In this document: piece by piece, positions 50,601 to 55,149 of the stretch | Position numbering within the stretch: position 1 is the first letter of the stretch | Layout: each line of letters begins with the position of its first letter | Source of the DNA: Sclerodactyla briareus | Taxonomy: Eukaryota > Echinodermata > Holothuroidea > Dendrochirotida > Sclerodactylidae | DNA: 64,000 nt | NCBI GenBank assembly: GCA_026419785.1 | Contig: JAODTK010001821.1 | Span: forward strand, 124,001 to 188,000 | Reading direction: 5' to 3' | Program-made: the position numbers and the translations under genes | The notes under the pieces: generated by a model | Seen by the model: only the letters and a program-made list of their open reading frames with translations | Told to the model about the DNA's origin: nothing | Databases searched by the model: none

Positions 50601-51943
50601 AAGTCAGTCTGGATACAGTCGAAGGTCATTTTGAGGTCATCAGAGATCACATTGCATAATCCATGGAATGTGATAAACTTTGTTGGATTTTATTCAAACC
50701 CAGTTGATGTGGGTTACATTTTGCCCTGATTTAAGAAGTCATATTCTTGCCTCACCTCTGCAATCAGTGAAACTTCGATAGAGATTTATAATAATTTTGT
50801 TGGTGAAATAATGCAGGATAGGTTGGGACTACAATGCACCTATACTATTCTAGAGAAGCTGATAATTGAGGAATGAACAAAGGAAGAAAGAAACCAAAAA
50901 GCTACCAACTGCAGAACAGTTTTTGACAAAACCTGGCAGTGAGCCAAAATGGAATGCACACTTACCCCTGTCATTGCACTATGCTTCACCCCTCCCCCCT
51001 CCCCCCCCAAAAAAAAAAAATGGTTAGGGGAATGCAACAGTTAGAGAACAATATTCTCTACATCTATGGCTTTACATGCACAGTATGTCTTTATCCCGCT
51101 CTAATTTCCAATGATAATAACTAACTTAATATTATAGCACTTTTCCACAACAATGACTGCTCAATCGCCTCATATCAAATAATTTTAATTGGTCGACTCC
51201 TTGAGCCAGGAGAGTGATAAGCATGTACCTGTAGACCACTCAACTGCCCAAGTCCATCACGTTTCCGAAAGGTAGGAAGAAGCTTTTCAAGCCTACTGAG
51301 TAAGTGAAGAAAAATGAAGAGCAGTGCCCAACACCTAAAACCAGAAAACCTAATAACTACTAGAGGTCAAAATAATGATATATAATGTATTCATAGGATG
51401 CCCTATTCAGTATTTAAGTAACCACTCTATTAAAGGCCCTCCAACAATACAATACTGTGGTCAATGAAACCTGACGCGCCTCAAAAAGAGTGGCAGACTG
51501 CTAAGTTGAATGAGCAAATGTGCTCAGATTACTCACAGAATCCCATTTTAACTTGGGTGGATTGAGGCAGATAATACACCTGGTGGGGCCAAACACAATC
51601 TTTTAGTCCAGAGCCCAACTCCTCGCCTACTACAATTTGCCTATTATTATTATTATCACCTTGATCCTTTCATTGCCAGACACCACCAAGCAAATTTTGA
51701 AGACCCAGAATGATCTACTGGAGGTATACCTTCATGGGATAAGCCCTCCTATTCGATGGCTGCACCAGGACCTTGACTCCCTTGTCGACGTAGTTCTTCA
51801 CCACTCTTGGGTTGATTGGGGCCCTGCGCTCCCACTGCGAGCCGTAGTCCTCCCTGCGGATCCCCATCACTACTGATTTACTGCAGCCCATGACAATGCC
51901 TCACAGCCGCAGAGGCCTTCCTGAATGGCTGCACCCTTAACAT
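53..51943 (-). CDS. AASS: alpha-aminoadipic semialdehyde synthase, split gene, 3' end beyond window
   Basis: Bifunctional mitochondrial enzyme of the saccharopine pathway. The N-terminal lysine-ketoglutarate reductase (LKR) joins lysine and 2-oxoglutarate to form saccharopine. The C-terminal saccharopine dehydrogenase (SDH) splits it into glutamate and aminoadipic semialdehyde. Eighteen coding exons were recognised by colinear similarity to vertebrate AASS as I recall it, in the order 51730-51945, 49383-49559, 29815-29974, 27272-27421, 26370-26446, 24740-24866, 22245-22522, 20988-21121, 19627-19683, 18002-18075, 12359-12475, 11411-11511, 9753-9869, 8686-8788, 7623-7698, 6747-6979, 4836-4930, 53-168. 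Nearly all have AG/GT borders. Human AASS is about 926 residues; roughly the last 120 are missing to the left. Many exons carry single-base indels, so the span does not translate as one frame. Gene identity is certain; exact borders of two exons are not. Confidence 0.95.
664..692 (-). pseudogene. partial duplicate of AASS exon A, copy 1
   Basis: On the minus strand this follows the same ttttcag acceptor as exon A and reads [10 protein letters not shown] before diverging to YLAS and a stop. It matches the first ~29 bases of exon A with a few substitutions, then runs into unrelated sequence without a donor. It arose with the surrounding ~1.09 kb duplication. If it were spliced in, it would truncate the protein. 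No sign that it is used. Confidence 0.7.
1034..1206. repeat. 48-bp minisatellite, small clean array
   Basis: About 3.6 copies of a 48-base unit containing ttcaaagtgactgctcacag. The period is exactly 48 between the starts at 1081 and 1129. Because 48 is a multiple of three, the array keeps long frames open on both strands. These open frames are not genes. Confidence 0.9.
1761..1789 (-). pseudogene. partial duplicate of AASS exon A, copy 2
   Basis: Second copy of the truncated exon A start, with the same acceptor at 1790-1792 and the same [10 protein letters not shown] reading. It lies one ~1.09 kb unit to the right of copy 1. Same interpretation: a by-product of the intronic duplication. Confidence 0.7.
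2124..3735. repeat. 48-bp minisatellite, second small array and large degraded array
   Basis: The 48-base unit reappears as about four clean copies at 2124-2300 and then as roughly twenty copies from about 2697 to 3735. Copies in the large block carry many one-base insertions and deletions and lose exact register, while the two small arrays are uniform. The contrast fits either faster mutation of a long array or consensus errors where reads could not be placed uniquely. Confidence 0.85.
4250..4570. repeat. dispersed repeat, compact copy (partner at 55150-56470)
   Basis: Contains ttcgcaagtagcctc, attttgagagaatatgcac and cagcatgcatcaaaactatc in that order. The same three blocks occur near 55170, 55350 and 56390, where ~1 kb of extra sequence separates the last two. 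Class unknown; no coding frame seen. The rest of 4571-4835 shows nothing I can name. Confidence 0.6.
4836..4930 (-). CDS. AASS: AASS exon B (SDH domain)
   Basis: Reads [20 protein letters not shown] and then, one base out of frame, APELTW, matching human 'YMKALNGFVKLGLIN ... ANPLTW'. The acceptor is tttctcgcag at 4931 and the donor gtgagtg ends at 4835. It joins exon C as RYK-GFS and exon A as LTW-REL. At least one base is missing between the two readable halves. Confidence 0.9.
5556..5742. repeat. compound microsatellite (TG)n, (TGCG)n, (TATG)n
   Basis: A TG run to about 5614 passes into CGTG-type repeats to about 5653, then TATG repeats to 5742. It produces poly-Cys-Val and poly-Tyr-Val-Cys-Met frames that are not genes. 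It sits in the intron between exons B and C. The remaining intron sequence around 5743-6746 contains TA-rich repeat-like text ('caccaagttt' motifs at 6295-6515) but no gene. Confidence 0.95.
6747..6979 (-). CDS. AASS: AASS exon C (SDH domain)
   Basis: Encodes [17 protein letters not shown], then [17 protein letters not shown] through [10 protein letters not shown], then [20 protein letters not shown] and IRGTIRYK. This matches human 'FSWSPVGVLMNVM ... [20 protein letters not shown] ... LRGTLRYKG'. The readable frame switches twice, at the CTAAGGATGGC and CCTGAGGGG sites; each is explained by one missing G. The acceptor is ctccccacag at 6980-6982 and the donor gtgagt ends at 6746. The residue order is unmistakable. 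Confidence 0.93.
7623..7698 (-). CDS. AASS: AASS exon D (SDH domain)
   Basis: Intact: [20 protein letters not shown] followed by KYKF. This is the conserved 'YCGGLPAPE ... NPLRYKFSW' segment of saccharopine dehydrogenase. The acceptor is catttcag and the donor gtaagc. The split codon AA|C gives Asn at the junction with exon C (KFN-WSP). No frameshift. Confidence 0.93.
7735..8660. repeat. ~92-bp minisatellite, about ten degraded copies
   Basis: Unit contains acaagcagagttttgagtta and tagcagctctacggctacta. Copies start at 7774, 7865 and 7958, a period of 91-93. Early copies are clean; later copies accumulate small indels. The array occupies nearly the whole intron between exons D and E. Confidence 0.9.
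8686..8788 (-). CDS. AASS: AASS exon E (SDH domain)
   Basis: Reads [17 protein letters not shown] and [15 protein letters not shown] in three frames, matching human '[29 protein letters not shown]'. At least two single-base losses break the frame. The acceptor is ctgttaatag and the donor gttagt; the final A pairs with TG of exon D to give Met. The weak donor and short pyrimidine tract make the borders slightly less certain than the identity. The 960 bases to exon F hold no recognisable gene. Confidence 0.87.
9753..9869 (-). CDS. AASS: AASS exon F (SDH domain)
   Basis: Contains [13 protein letters not shown], then VTASYG, then EMKALTHSR in shifted frames, matching human '[32 protein letters not shown]'. 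Acceptor ttttttcag at 9870-9872, donor gtgagtacc. Two or three single-base indels are needed to join the pieces. The VTASY core is diagnostic for the family. Confidence 0.9.
10060..11060. repeat. TGACCT-rich dispersed repeat, several tandem-like copies
   Basis: Repeated text of the type 'tttgacctctgtgacctcag', 'gacctgaccccaaaa', 'caatagggttc' and 'aagaaagc'. Related blocks occur at 17500-17960, 18230-19180, 30300-30910, 45110-45740 and 52500-53050. The copies diverge by substitutions and indels. No coding frame. A perfect DR3-type pair of TGACCT half sites lies at 10598-10612. Confidence 0.75.
11411..11511 (-). CDS. AASS: AASS exon I (start of SDH domain), right border uncertain
   Basis: Encodes LASRYPNTN and [11 protein letters not shown], matching human 'QLGKKYNINP ... 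LGFLVAKQDLVISLLP'. The donor gtatgac is clear and the last codon AG|C continues into exon F. Between the two readable parts the frame meets a TAG, best explained by indels near GTATATGAAATAGG. The acceptor chosen is gaaatag at 11512-11513. Upstream text to about 11543 reads QLNNEIDT in another frame and may also be exonic. Confidence 0.75.
12359..12475 (-). CDS. AASS: AASS exon G (SDH Rossmann motif)
   Basis: Contains [20 protein letters not shown] followed by TRD, the dinucleotide-binding GxGxxAxP motif that opens the SDH domain (human '[23 protein letters not shown]'). Acceptor ccttttgcag, donor gtacgt. Near the donor an extra A probably shifts the frame (NVRHV would be expected rather than KRSSC). 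The upstream part TLPVSFGSS corresponds to the linker between LKR and SDH domains. Confidence 0.93.
12690..13150 (+). mobile_element. non-LTR retrotransposon 3' fragment (CR1/L2-like), decayed
   Basis: From about 12770 the plus strand reads [15 protein letters not shown], the usual reverse transcriptase thumb segment of CR1/L2-type LINEs. Further on it shows LALWNG-like text (from the 'LWNALP' region), then a short TTA-rich tail at 13124-13140. Several stops and frame changes mark it as dead. It is antisense to AASS in the intron between exons G and J. Confidence 0.7.
13590..13815 (+). mobile_element. non-LTR retrotransposon 3' end with (TTA)n tail
   Basis: Text resembling the last residues of a LINE ORF2 ([14 protein letters not shown]) is followed by a T-rich 3' UTR and a TTATTATTATTATT tail at 13794-13812. 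Only the extreme 3' end is recognisable. A second family relative to the element at 12690-13150 is likely because their tails differ. Confidence 0.5.
14110..14283 (+). other. unidentified coding-like fragment
   Basis: In one frame the plus strand reads [20 protein letters not shown], then [17 protein letters not shown], and stops at TGA near 14282. Codon choice is richer in G and C than the surrounding intron and the composition looks like real protein. I do not recognise the family. It could be an exon of a gene nested in the AASS intron, a retrocopy, or part of a mobile element. No clear splice sites were identified. Confidence 0.25.
14596..14925. repeat. ~60-bp minisatellite, left block
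   Basis: About six copies of a unit containing gttacaacatacagctaggc and atagaaagcag; starts at about 14598, 14653, 14714 and 14774. The same unit resumes at 15783 after 850 bases of unrelated sequence. Confidence 0.85.
14930..15780. other. unique segment interrupting the ~60-bp array
   Basis: Sequence between the two blocks of the array has no copies of the unit. It contains short open frames on both strands but nothing I can assign. It may be an insertion into the array, or the array may have formed separately on both sides. I could not find convincing terminal repeats or a target-site duplication. Confidence 0.4.
15783..15920. repeat. ~60-bp minisatellite, right block
   Basis: Two to three degraded copies of the unit seen at 14596-14925 ('aagtatcaatgaattacaaa', 'cagtaacataagtagaagca'). 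Confidence 0.7.
16190..16570. mobile_element. MITE-like element with internal inverted repeat (partner at 60930-61340)
   Basis: Shares blocks with 60930-61340, including 'tatggcttcctcaaa' and the opening 'agtccagccaaat'. Each copy contains an inverted pair around its middle: 'atgatgtcatatctac' on the left and 'gtggatatgacatcatcac' on the right. Short, non-coding, palindromic and dispersed, so a non-autonomous DNA transposon is the simplest label. Bases 16571-17499 hold nothing recognisable. Confidence 0.55.
17500..17960. repeat. TGACCT-rich dispersed repeat
   Basis: Same family as 10060-11060: 'tttgacctctgttaacctca', 'tttcacaagacgcaataggg', 'cttctcataagaaa'. Adjacent to exon J on its downstream side. 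Non-coding. Confidence 0.7.
18002..18075 (-). CDS. AASS: AASS exon J (interdomain)
   Basis: Reads [11 protein letters not shown] and then, after a frame change, [12 protein letters not shown], matching human '[24 protein letters not shown]'. Acceptor ttcattcatgcag, donor gtaagt. At least one indel near CCGGTAGTACCAG. This segment links the end of the LKR domain to the SDH domain. Confidence 0.9.
18230..19180. repeat. TGACCT-rich dispersed repeat, multiple copies
   Basis: Further copies with 'gatgaccttcgacctgaccc' (18639), 'gatgacctttgacttgatc' (19061) and 'atagggttcatgta'. Spacing between equivalent points is irregular. From 19230 to 19590 there is different A+T-rich repeat text ('accaagtttcatgaaaatct') of a kind common in invertebrate introns; no gene. 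Confidence 0.7.
19627..19683 (-). CDS. AASS: AASS exon K (end of LKR domain)
   Basis: A short 57-base exon reading [17 protein letters not shown], matching human 'LSDATQPLESQNFSPVVRD'. Acceptor ctctacag, donor gtgtgag. The phase at the junction with exon J is off by one, so a base is probably missing in this exon or the next. The intron from 19684 to 20987 contains low-complexity C runs and an A-rich stretch but nothing I can name. Confidence 0.9.
20988..21121 (-). CDS. AASS: AASS exon L (LKR domain)
   Basis: One open frame runs through: [12 protein letters not shown], then [19 protein letters not shown], then SHDL. It matches human '[35 protein letters not shown]'. The middle (TARLSYQGG) fits poorly, while an adjacent frame gives PPQLP and another REA, so two or three compensating indels are likely there. 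Acceptor ccactacag, donor gtaatt. The intron from 21122 to 22244 shows nothing recognisable. Confidence 0.9.
22245..22522 (-). CDS. AASS: AASS exon M (LKR domain), heavily frameshifted
   Basis: Readable islands in order: [67 protein letters not shown]. They align with human 'DIAPYTTCLINGIYWEQN ... DAQSLL ... [43 protein letters not shown]'. At least four single-base indels separate them. The acceptor chosen is cttcgcccag, which joins exon N in frame (SET-IAPW); a second AG 19 bases upstream is possible. Donor is AG|gtttga, joining exon L as LR-FSGD. The most damaged exon in the gene. Confidence 0.9.
22790..23130 (-). mobile_element. tRNA-derived SINE, family 1
   Basis: On the minus strand a box A-like TAGCTCCAGTGG (near 23113-23126) precedes a box B-like GAGTTGAATCC (23070-23081). 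The body continues to a 3' part with 'tatagcgctttatac' and 'ctcaaagcactg' near 22800-22840. These are the usual parts of an RNA polymerase III promoter and a LINE-related tail. Same orientation as AASS, in the intron between exons M and N. Confidence 0.6.
23650..24020 (-). mobile_element. tRNA-derived SINE, family 2
   Basis: The minus strand shows GGTTCGAGTCC, a near-perfect box B, within a tRNA-like head 'gagctcgtaacccagtggtt'. It then reads 'cttgagcaaggtgctttat', 'ggtgtaaatgggtac' and a tail with 'aagcgctttgagatgtgg'. The layout and wording resemble SINEs common in echinoderm-like genomes from memory. Flanked by an ATGATAATGAT tail near 23655. Non-coding. Confidence 0.75.
24740..24866 (-). 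CDS. AASS: AASS exon N (LKR domain)
   Basis: Intact frame: [20 protein letters not shown], then [19 protein letters not shown]. Matches human '[42 protein letters not shown]'. Acceptor ctgcatcttttcttattacag, donor gtagag. Length 127, with the first base completing a codon from exon O. No frameshift. Confidence 0.94.
26232..26352. repeat. direct repeat flanking exon O, left copy
   Basis: About 120 bases including 'attatcgcaccaaaatgtgc' and 'ggccattcacaagggtcccc', nearly identical to 26850-26978. It ends 17 bases from exon O. The rest of 24867-26231 has CA and poly-A low-complexity tracts and nothing I can name. Confidence 0.9.
26370..26446 (-). CDS. AASS: AASS exon O (LKR domain)
   Basis: Reads [12 protein letters not shown], meets TAA TAA, and in another frame continues as a Lys-Pro and KDAAEM. 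Human has '[26 protein letters not shown]'. The stop codons lie where Tyr-Val is expected, so indels at GAGTAATAAAACC are the likely cause. Acceptor tctcattttccag, donor gtagga. Joined in order to exons P (NVSQ-GAL) and N. Confidence 0.9.
26850..26978. repeat. direct repeat flanking exon O, right copy
   Basis: Near-identical partner of 26232-26352, about 620 bases away, with a longer CA run. It is followed by a second small duplication: 'tgctggagttcacagaatgc' at about 26832 and again at 26985. Confidence 0.9.
27272..27421 (-). CDS. AASS: AASS exon P (LKR domain)
   Basis: Intact 50-codon exon in phase 0: [28 protein letters not shown], then [14 protein letters not shown]. Matches human '[49 protein letters not shown]' (about residues 181-230). 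Acceptor ttcctccttgcag, donor gtgggt. No frameshift; the clearest single piece of evidence for the gene. Confidence 0.97.
27800..28030 (-). mobile_element. tRNA-derived SINE, family 3
   Basis: Minus strand: TGGCACAGTTGG (box A, 27983-27995) and GGGTTTGAATCC (box B, 27939-27950) at normal tRNA spacing, followed by a short body ending near 27800 with 'ctcccacccccacattaag'. A duplicated 'ggaaccattt' occurs at 27906 and 28048, possibly part of a target duplication. Same orientation as AASS. Confidence 0.65.
28700..29385. repeat. tandem duplication, two copies of ~341 bp
   Basis: The block 'cactgcttatgggcactgaa' recurs at 28961 and 29302, and 'ggcttccagctaaaatcacc' at 29011 and 29352. The left parts ('aagggtgattt') also pair. 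The copies differ by scattered substitutions. Non-coding intron sequence between exons P and Q. Confidence 0.9.
29815..29974 (-). CDS. AASS: AASS exon Q (LKR domain) with embedded G run
   Basis: Reads NIRLVDYEK, then MVD/RQG and IVVF in shifted frames, then FAGM, then [20 protein letters not shown] and PFI. Matches human '[51 protein letters not shown]'. Where Gly-Lys is expected between VVF and FAG there is a 15-base G run (29898-29912 on the plus strand). About three single-base losses are also needed. Observed length 160 against 153 expected. Acceptor ttctcggcag, donor gtgatc. Confidence 0.93.
30300..30910. repeat. TGACCT-rich dispersed repeat
   Basis: Copies with 'acctccgatctgctccaaaa' and 'attatgacctttgacctgaa'. 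A perfect DR1-type pair TGACCTTTGACCT lies at 30585-30597. Non-coding, inside the 19.4 kb intron between exons Q and R. Confidence 0.7.
31230..32930. repeat. degenerate long-unit tandem array
   Basis: Repeated blocks include 'atgaccgaatatcagtactg' at 31671 and 32098, 'aattgttgaaca' at 31898 and 32323, and 'acattacatgtaa' near 31460, 31930 and 32670. Spacing is near 425 for two pairs. Each unit carries 'tgggccctaggccc'-type palindromic text. No gene. Confidence 0.75.
33275..33570. repeat. 28-bp minisatellite, about ten copies
   Basis: Head-to-tail copies of a 28-base unit (atttgcaaatcaatggcctt followed by ctactagt) with few substitutions. Repeats abut with no spacers, so it is not a CRISPR array. 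Bases 33571-35580 contain homopolymer-rich text and short frames with nothing I can assign. Confidence 0.95.
35590..36940 (+). pseudogene. decayed unclassified ORF, possibly mobile-element related
   Basis: Plus-strand islands include [51 protein letters not shown], and in mixed frames VLLYACVTG next to DTVLQYG. From memory, a family of large uncharacterised proteins repeated in many invertebrate genomes carries an 'FDGY ... HxRR' segment and a later 'HAFTGCDT' segment in this order. The islands here are split by frameshifts and an A16 run at 36450. Domain and function are unknown to me. Confidence 0.35.
36960..38345 (-). mobile_element. non-LTR retrotransposon, reverse transcriptase region, decayed
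   Basis: Minus-strand motifs in order: ALLRVKND-like text near 38290, [11 protein letters not shown] near 38200 (catalytic motif A), [11 protein letters not shown] near 38050, DYMVYA near 37970 (motif C, where the two Asp are lost by a frame change), ARYKILILV near 37430, and WNALPAS near 37220. It ends with [16 protein letters not shown] near 37050. This is the layout of a CR1/L2/Rex-type LINE ORF2. Several frameshifts; not functional as written. It lies in the same sense as AASS. Confidence 0.85.
39960..40680. repeat. A+T-rich repeats with TGACCTTTGA text
   Basis: Two copies of a block with 'agaaatgctattatttggca' and 'agaaaaatgttattattggc', each near 'gaatgacctttgagacat' or 'gaatgacctctgaagacat'. 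No coding content. The stretch 38346-39959 has only short frames without recognisable homology. Confidence 0.5.
40840..41960 (+). mobile_element. non-LTR retrotransposon, reverse transcriptase region, decayed
   Basis: Plus-strand islands: DKVHAR near 40850 (motif A region), RSMLGPV near 41000 (from GVPQGSVLGP), [17 protein letters not shown] near 41080 (motif C, FADDT), LMHFGNG near 41210, [10 protein letters not shown] near 41270, INKKVVIEI and HLDYAYQYG-like text near 41400, and [11 protein letters not shown] near 41560. The final part reads [13 protein letters not shown] near 41830. The order is that of a Jockey/CR1-like LINE ORF2. Interrupted by stops. Antisense to AASS. Confidence 0.85.
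42750..43015 (+). mobile_element. LINE 3' end fragment with ATAAACTAAA tail
   Basis: Reads [20 protein letters not shown], a typical LINE ORF2 terminus, then an untranslated part ending in 'caataaactaaaataaact' and 'aaaactaaag'. The simple tail marks the 3' end. Truncated at its 5' side. Confidence 0.6.
44660..44905. repeat. ~86-bp tandem repeat, three to four copies
   Basis: Copies of 'actcaaacatatcagg', 'attcaagaa..tgtactgtc' and 'actggggg..atatttggtgc' start at about 44671, 44760 and 44848. A diverged piece is visible near 44330. Nothing else identifiable between 43016 and 45100 apart from G and C homopolymers. Confidence 0.8.
45110..45740. repeat. TGACC-rich dispersed repeat with CA tail
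   Basis: Contains 'aaaggtcaaagaggtcaaaa', 'atgaccttgaatgaactgaa' and ends in CACACACAC near 45705-45730. Related in style to the other TGACCT-rich blocks. The remainder to 49382 contains short frames and no recognisable gene. Confidence 0.55.
49383..49559 (-). CDS. AASS: AASS exon R (LKR catalytic region)
   Basis: Intact 59-codon exon in phase 0: [59 protein letters not shown]. Matches human residues about 71-129. By family knowledge of the yeast enzyme LYS1, the Lys in the GVK motif and the His in FSHTIKAQ correspond to the catalytic pair of lysine-forming saccharopine dehydrogenase; this mapping is inference. Acceptor gttttgcag, donor gtaaaa. Bases 49560-51729 hold no gene. Confidence 0.97.
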
Positions 51944-51945
51944 GG
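51730..51945 (-). CDS. AASS: AASS exon S (start codon, mitochondrial presequence)
   Basis: The acceptor ctatttgcag is followed by CC and then ATG (51943-51941). The first residues, [20 protein letters not shown], are basic, Ser/Ala-rich and lack acids, as in a mitochondrial targeting peptide. After one frame change come [19 protein letters not shown], then [16 protein letters not shown]. Human has 'AVLAVRREDVNAWERRAP ... [16 protein letters not shown]'. The frame change near CTGCAGTAAATC needs one extra base removed. Because an acceptor sits two bases before the ATG, an untranslated first exon must lie farther right. Confidence 0.93.
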
Positions 51946-52369
51946 CTGCAAATAGAACAAATATATAGTCAGTCATGAGTAACTGGGCCTTATCTCCCAT
52001 CTCCCCTCTCCCCCTACAGTTGCCAAGTTGCACATGAGATAAGGGGTAGAGGCTACCTTTTTCCCATACAGTAGTGCTGTCATTATGGCCTACCTTTCCA
52101 TTCAGCCTTTCGAATATTCAAGAAAATAAGCATCAATGATTTCCAAAACTAATGCCATCGTTCGATACCTAGTCTACAAGTAGAACTCCAGACAAAATTA
52201 CAGAATTCAAATCATTTCTATTCTGGAGGAATTCACGAATTTCGAAAAAGGCCAGCTGGCCGCAAAAATTATGTTTCGCCACGGGGACCTATTCCACGAA
52301 ATTAGGAATTTTGACCTATTGTATCAGTCAATACATGAATTACTGCAGTAGGCCTACTGTATGGGTAGA

Positions 52370-52370
<1 letters not shown>

Positions 52371-52400
<30 letters not shown>
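52371..52400. repeat. poly-G tract of 30 bases
   Basis: Uninterrupted G30. One of several long G or C runs in the window (29898-29912, 61697-61789). Located in the 5' flank or first intron of AASS. Confidence 0.95.
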
Positions 52401-52403
<3 letters not shown>

Positions 52404-52499
52404 TGGCTGGAAAGGACATGGAATGAAGGCTGAATGGAACTTTATTACACTGTCAGTATTCTTTCATAACAAAACTAATTCATTCCATTCACTGTATGC

Positions 52500-53050
52500 T
52501 GTATTAGTGAGTGTTGATGTGTATAAGCCCTTTGCCAAGTTTTTGTGGATTATTCCATATCTGCCTGCAGAGGCATTCTGGACTTGTTAGATTTTCAGAC
52601 TTTGCACTCGCTTGTGCTTAGATGACCTTTGACATGACCCCAAAACCCAACAGGATTCATCATACTTATGATGGGAAACCACATACCATGTACAGCTTCA
52701 TCCATCCAGACATGGAGTTGAGTTTATGTTGTCAAACAAGGCTAATATTAACCCAAATCACAATTTCTCAGCAACTCCTCCATTTTCCCCAGAACTGACT
52801 GACCCTCGTTCCATACCAAAATCGAACGGCTCTTGTACTTCTCCATAAGAAAGCAGCATTCCGAATTTCAACCTAATCAGACCAGGCATTTCTGGTGTTA
52901 CTTCAAGGGTTTTCAGGCTTCGACCTCCCTTGACCTTACATGACCTTTTACTTACCCAAAAACAATATATCAATCATGTAACTATATACTCATTAGGGAA
53001 CCCATGTACCACGTTGAACTTCATCCTTCGAGTGGAATCGTCAGGAATAA
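52500..53050. repeat. TGACCT-rich dispersed repeat
   Basis: Another copy with 'gatgacctttgacatgaccc' (52621), 'ccataagaaagcagcattcc' and 'tcagaccaggcatttctgg'. It is the best preserved copy for reading the consensus order. Non-coding. Confidence 0.7.
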
Positions 53051-53205
53051 GAAAAGTAGTTTATGACTCTCCTTCATTTTTCTCTTGATTCCTTCCACAT
53101 GGTGGTCAGTTTCCATTTTCAATGTGGCATGTGGAGACCTGGACGACAGTGGTTTCTCTCATGTCCTGCTTCTATGGCTTTTCTGTGTCACATTTGCCAG
53201 CCATT

Positions 53206-53451
53206 TCAGCTTTCCCAGCTTGCGCTTTCATGTGATTTTGTGTAGGAGTTCTTCTCTGACCCCTCGTGATTTTTTTTTTTCCAGAGCCTCTCTTTTCTCT
53301 TGCTTTTCTCTGATTTCCTTCCCTCTGCCACTATTGCAGCATAATCACTACAGGCAAACCTGGTTGCTTTCATCATTCCAGAGGTCACAGTCATCTCATA
53401 AGCAGTTCCAGAAACCACAGCCTGAGAGGTGGTGATTGCATCTCTGACCAA
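53206..53451 (-). other. unidentified coding-like fragment
   Basis: An 81-codon frame on the minus strand reads MVRDAITTSQAVVSGTAYEM, then TVTSGMMKATRFACSDYAAI, then becomes Lys/Glu-rich. The composition looks protein-like in its first half. I do not recognise it. It sits upstream of AASS in the same orientation but has no similarity to AASS. No splice sites or neighbouring exons were identified, so it may be chance or part of a repeat. Confidence 0.2.
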
Positions 53452-54689
53452 TTCAAAGAATCGATAGACTGGTTAAGTAACAGAATCTGTTCATTGGTCA
53501 TTGTCGTATGGTTTCTGACAAAGAAGCGTCATCTTCTGCATTACCAATGGCAGAATACTAGTGAAAGCAGTATTTGAGATAGAATGTGAATTCGATGGTG
53601 TCTTAGTATGCCTTTATGATTTCAATTAACTTTTTTTTTTAAATTTCAATATGAAGATGCTTCATATCATTGAGTACGATCAACCAAAATTTTGCATGAG
53701 GCCTGTTTAGCAGGTACAGATGCGCCTGACTTCAAGGGACCCGCCAACATCAACTGATCCTTCAGCAACTGCAGTCTGCCCAACTAGTGATTCAGGTATC
53801 ATTAATAGAGGTTCATACGAAAAAAATGACGTCAGTAGAAAGTGGGTTGTTAACACTTCCTGAAACTTCTGGGGAGCATAGCCTATAGCCTATGCAGTAC
53901 AAATTTGTGTCCAATGAATGTATATAATAAGTCTAGTAGATACAGTAAGCAACACCACAGGCCAGCCTGTCCATAGACACACAACATCAGATCACACCTC
54001 CATTCAGTAAGCACACTTGTACAGTATATTTTTTGGTAATTTCTCTAACCCAGGCCTGTCGCTGCCCACATAACATTACAGGGTAAGTGTTGGAGGAGTC
54101 AGTGCGGATTGGTCTCAAGACCAGGCTCGAGATTTTGAAGGACTCCGACTTTGATGGCTCGGTTGTTAGGACTCGGGGACTCTGTTTGAGACTAGGTTCC
54201 AGACCACACAAAAAAATCCACAGAAAATCTCAAAACTTAGAGGAAGAATACAGCAGAAATTGGACATTATATATGTCAGGCGGTCGTCTTTGTCGATGTC
54301 ATGAGAAAAATTGCTCATATCAATTTTGAAGTTAGCCAACAGTGCGTTTGACTGACTGAATGTGCTCTTTGAAAACGGCTGTCAGACAGAAAGAGTGGCT
54401 TATCCTGAGACTACGCTGTGCTCACCTGTCTGCAACGAATGATGGAAATGATGATGTTCTCGAAAAATGCCAGATTGGAAAAATACTTAAAAGTGATACC
54501 TGCTATCTGGAAAATTATTATGATGATAGAGTCTGCATACGGCAAACAGGGGAGGTGGGGAGGACAGGTGTGGTTATATGGGTAGATCTGGACATTTTGG
54601 GGGTTAGTTTTGATCGGGAGTCAATCACTTGGCGAAGTTTCGATTAATAACCATAAAGTATGAACACGTGGAATAAATGTGATGAAATT

Positions 54690-54960
54690 TACCAGAATTG
54701 GCAGGATGCATAAGGTATACCCATGTGTACCGGATAGTGGATACATGGGATTAGTGTTAGGGATTAGGCGAAGGGGTGGGGTTAGGGTCAGATTCCAGTT
54801 TTAAATGTAAGCCCGAATGTAAGGCTTATCGTGTGGCATGGGGCATATGTATACCATGTTGGTACCTGATGTATGAGATTGGTGTTTGGGATTAGGCCGT
54901 GGGGTGGGGGGTTAAGGTCAAATTAAAATAACAGATGTAATCCCAAAGCTTATCAAACTA
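54690..54960. repeat. short tandem duplication, ~135-bp unit
   Basis: Two copies with 'gtgttagggattaggcgaag' and 'gtgtttgggattaggccgtg', each followed by 'gtggggttagggtc'-type text. Flanking sequence 54050-54240 has 'gactcggggactctg' text seen in dispersed repeats of other genomes. No gene. Confidence 0.65.
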
Positions 54961-55149
54961 TCAACAGGGAATGGGACATGAAAGTTGTGTACAAACTGAC
55001 TGATATGCACTTCCAAAAGTGTGTTGCAATCTATTCAATTTTGTTAATTCGAGGAGCATTTCGCTTCACCTGCCATTTTGCTAACAGTTATGCTTGCCCT
55101 TACAGTTTGGGTGTTCCATCATACAATCGGAGCAAGGCCAAGGGCCAGG

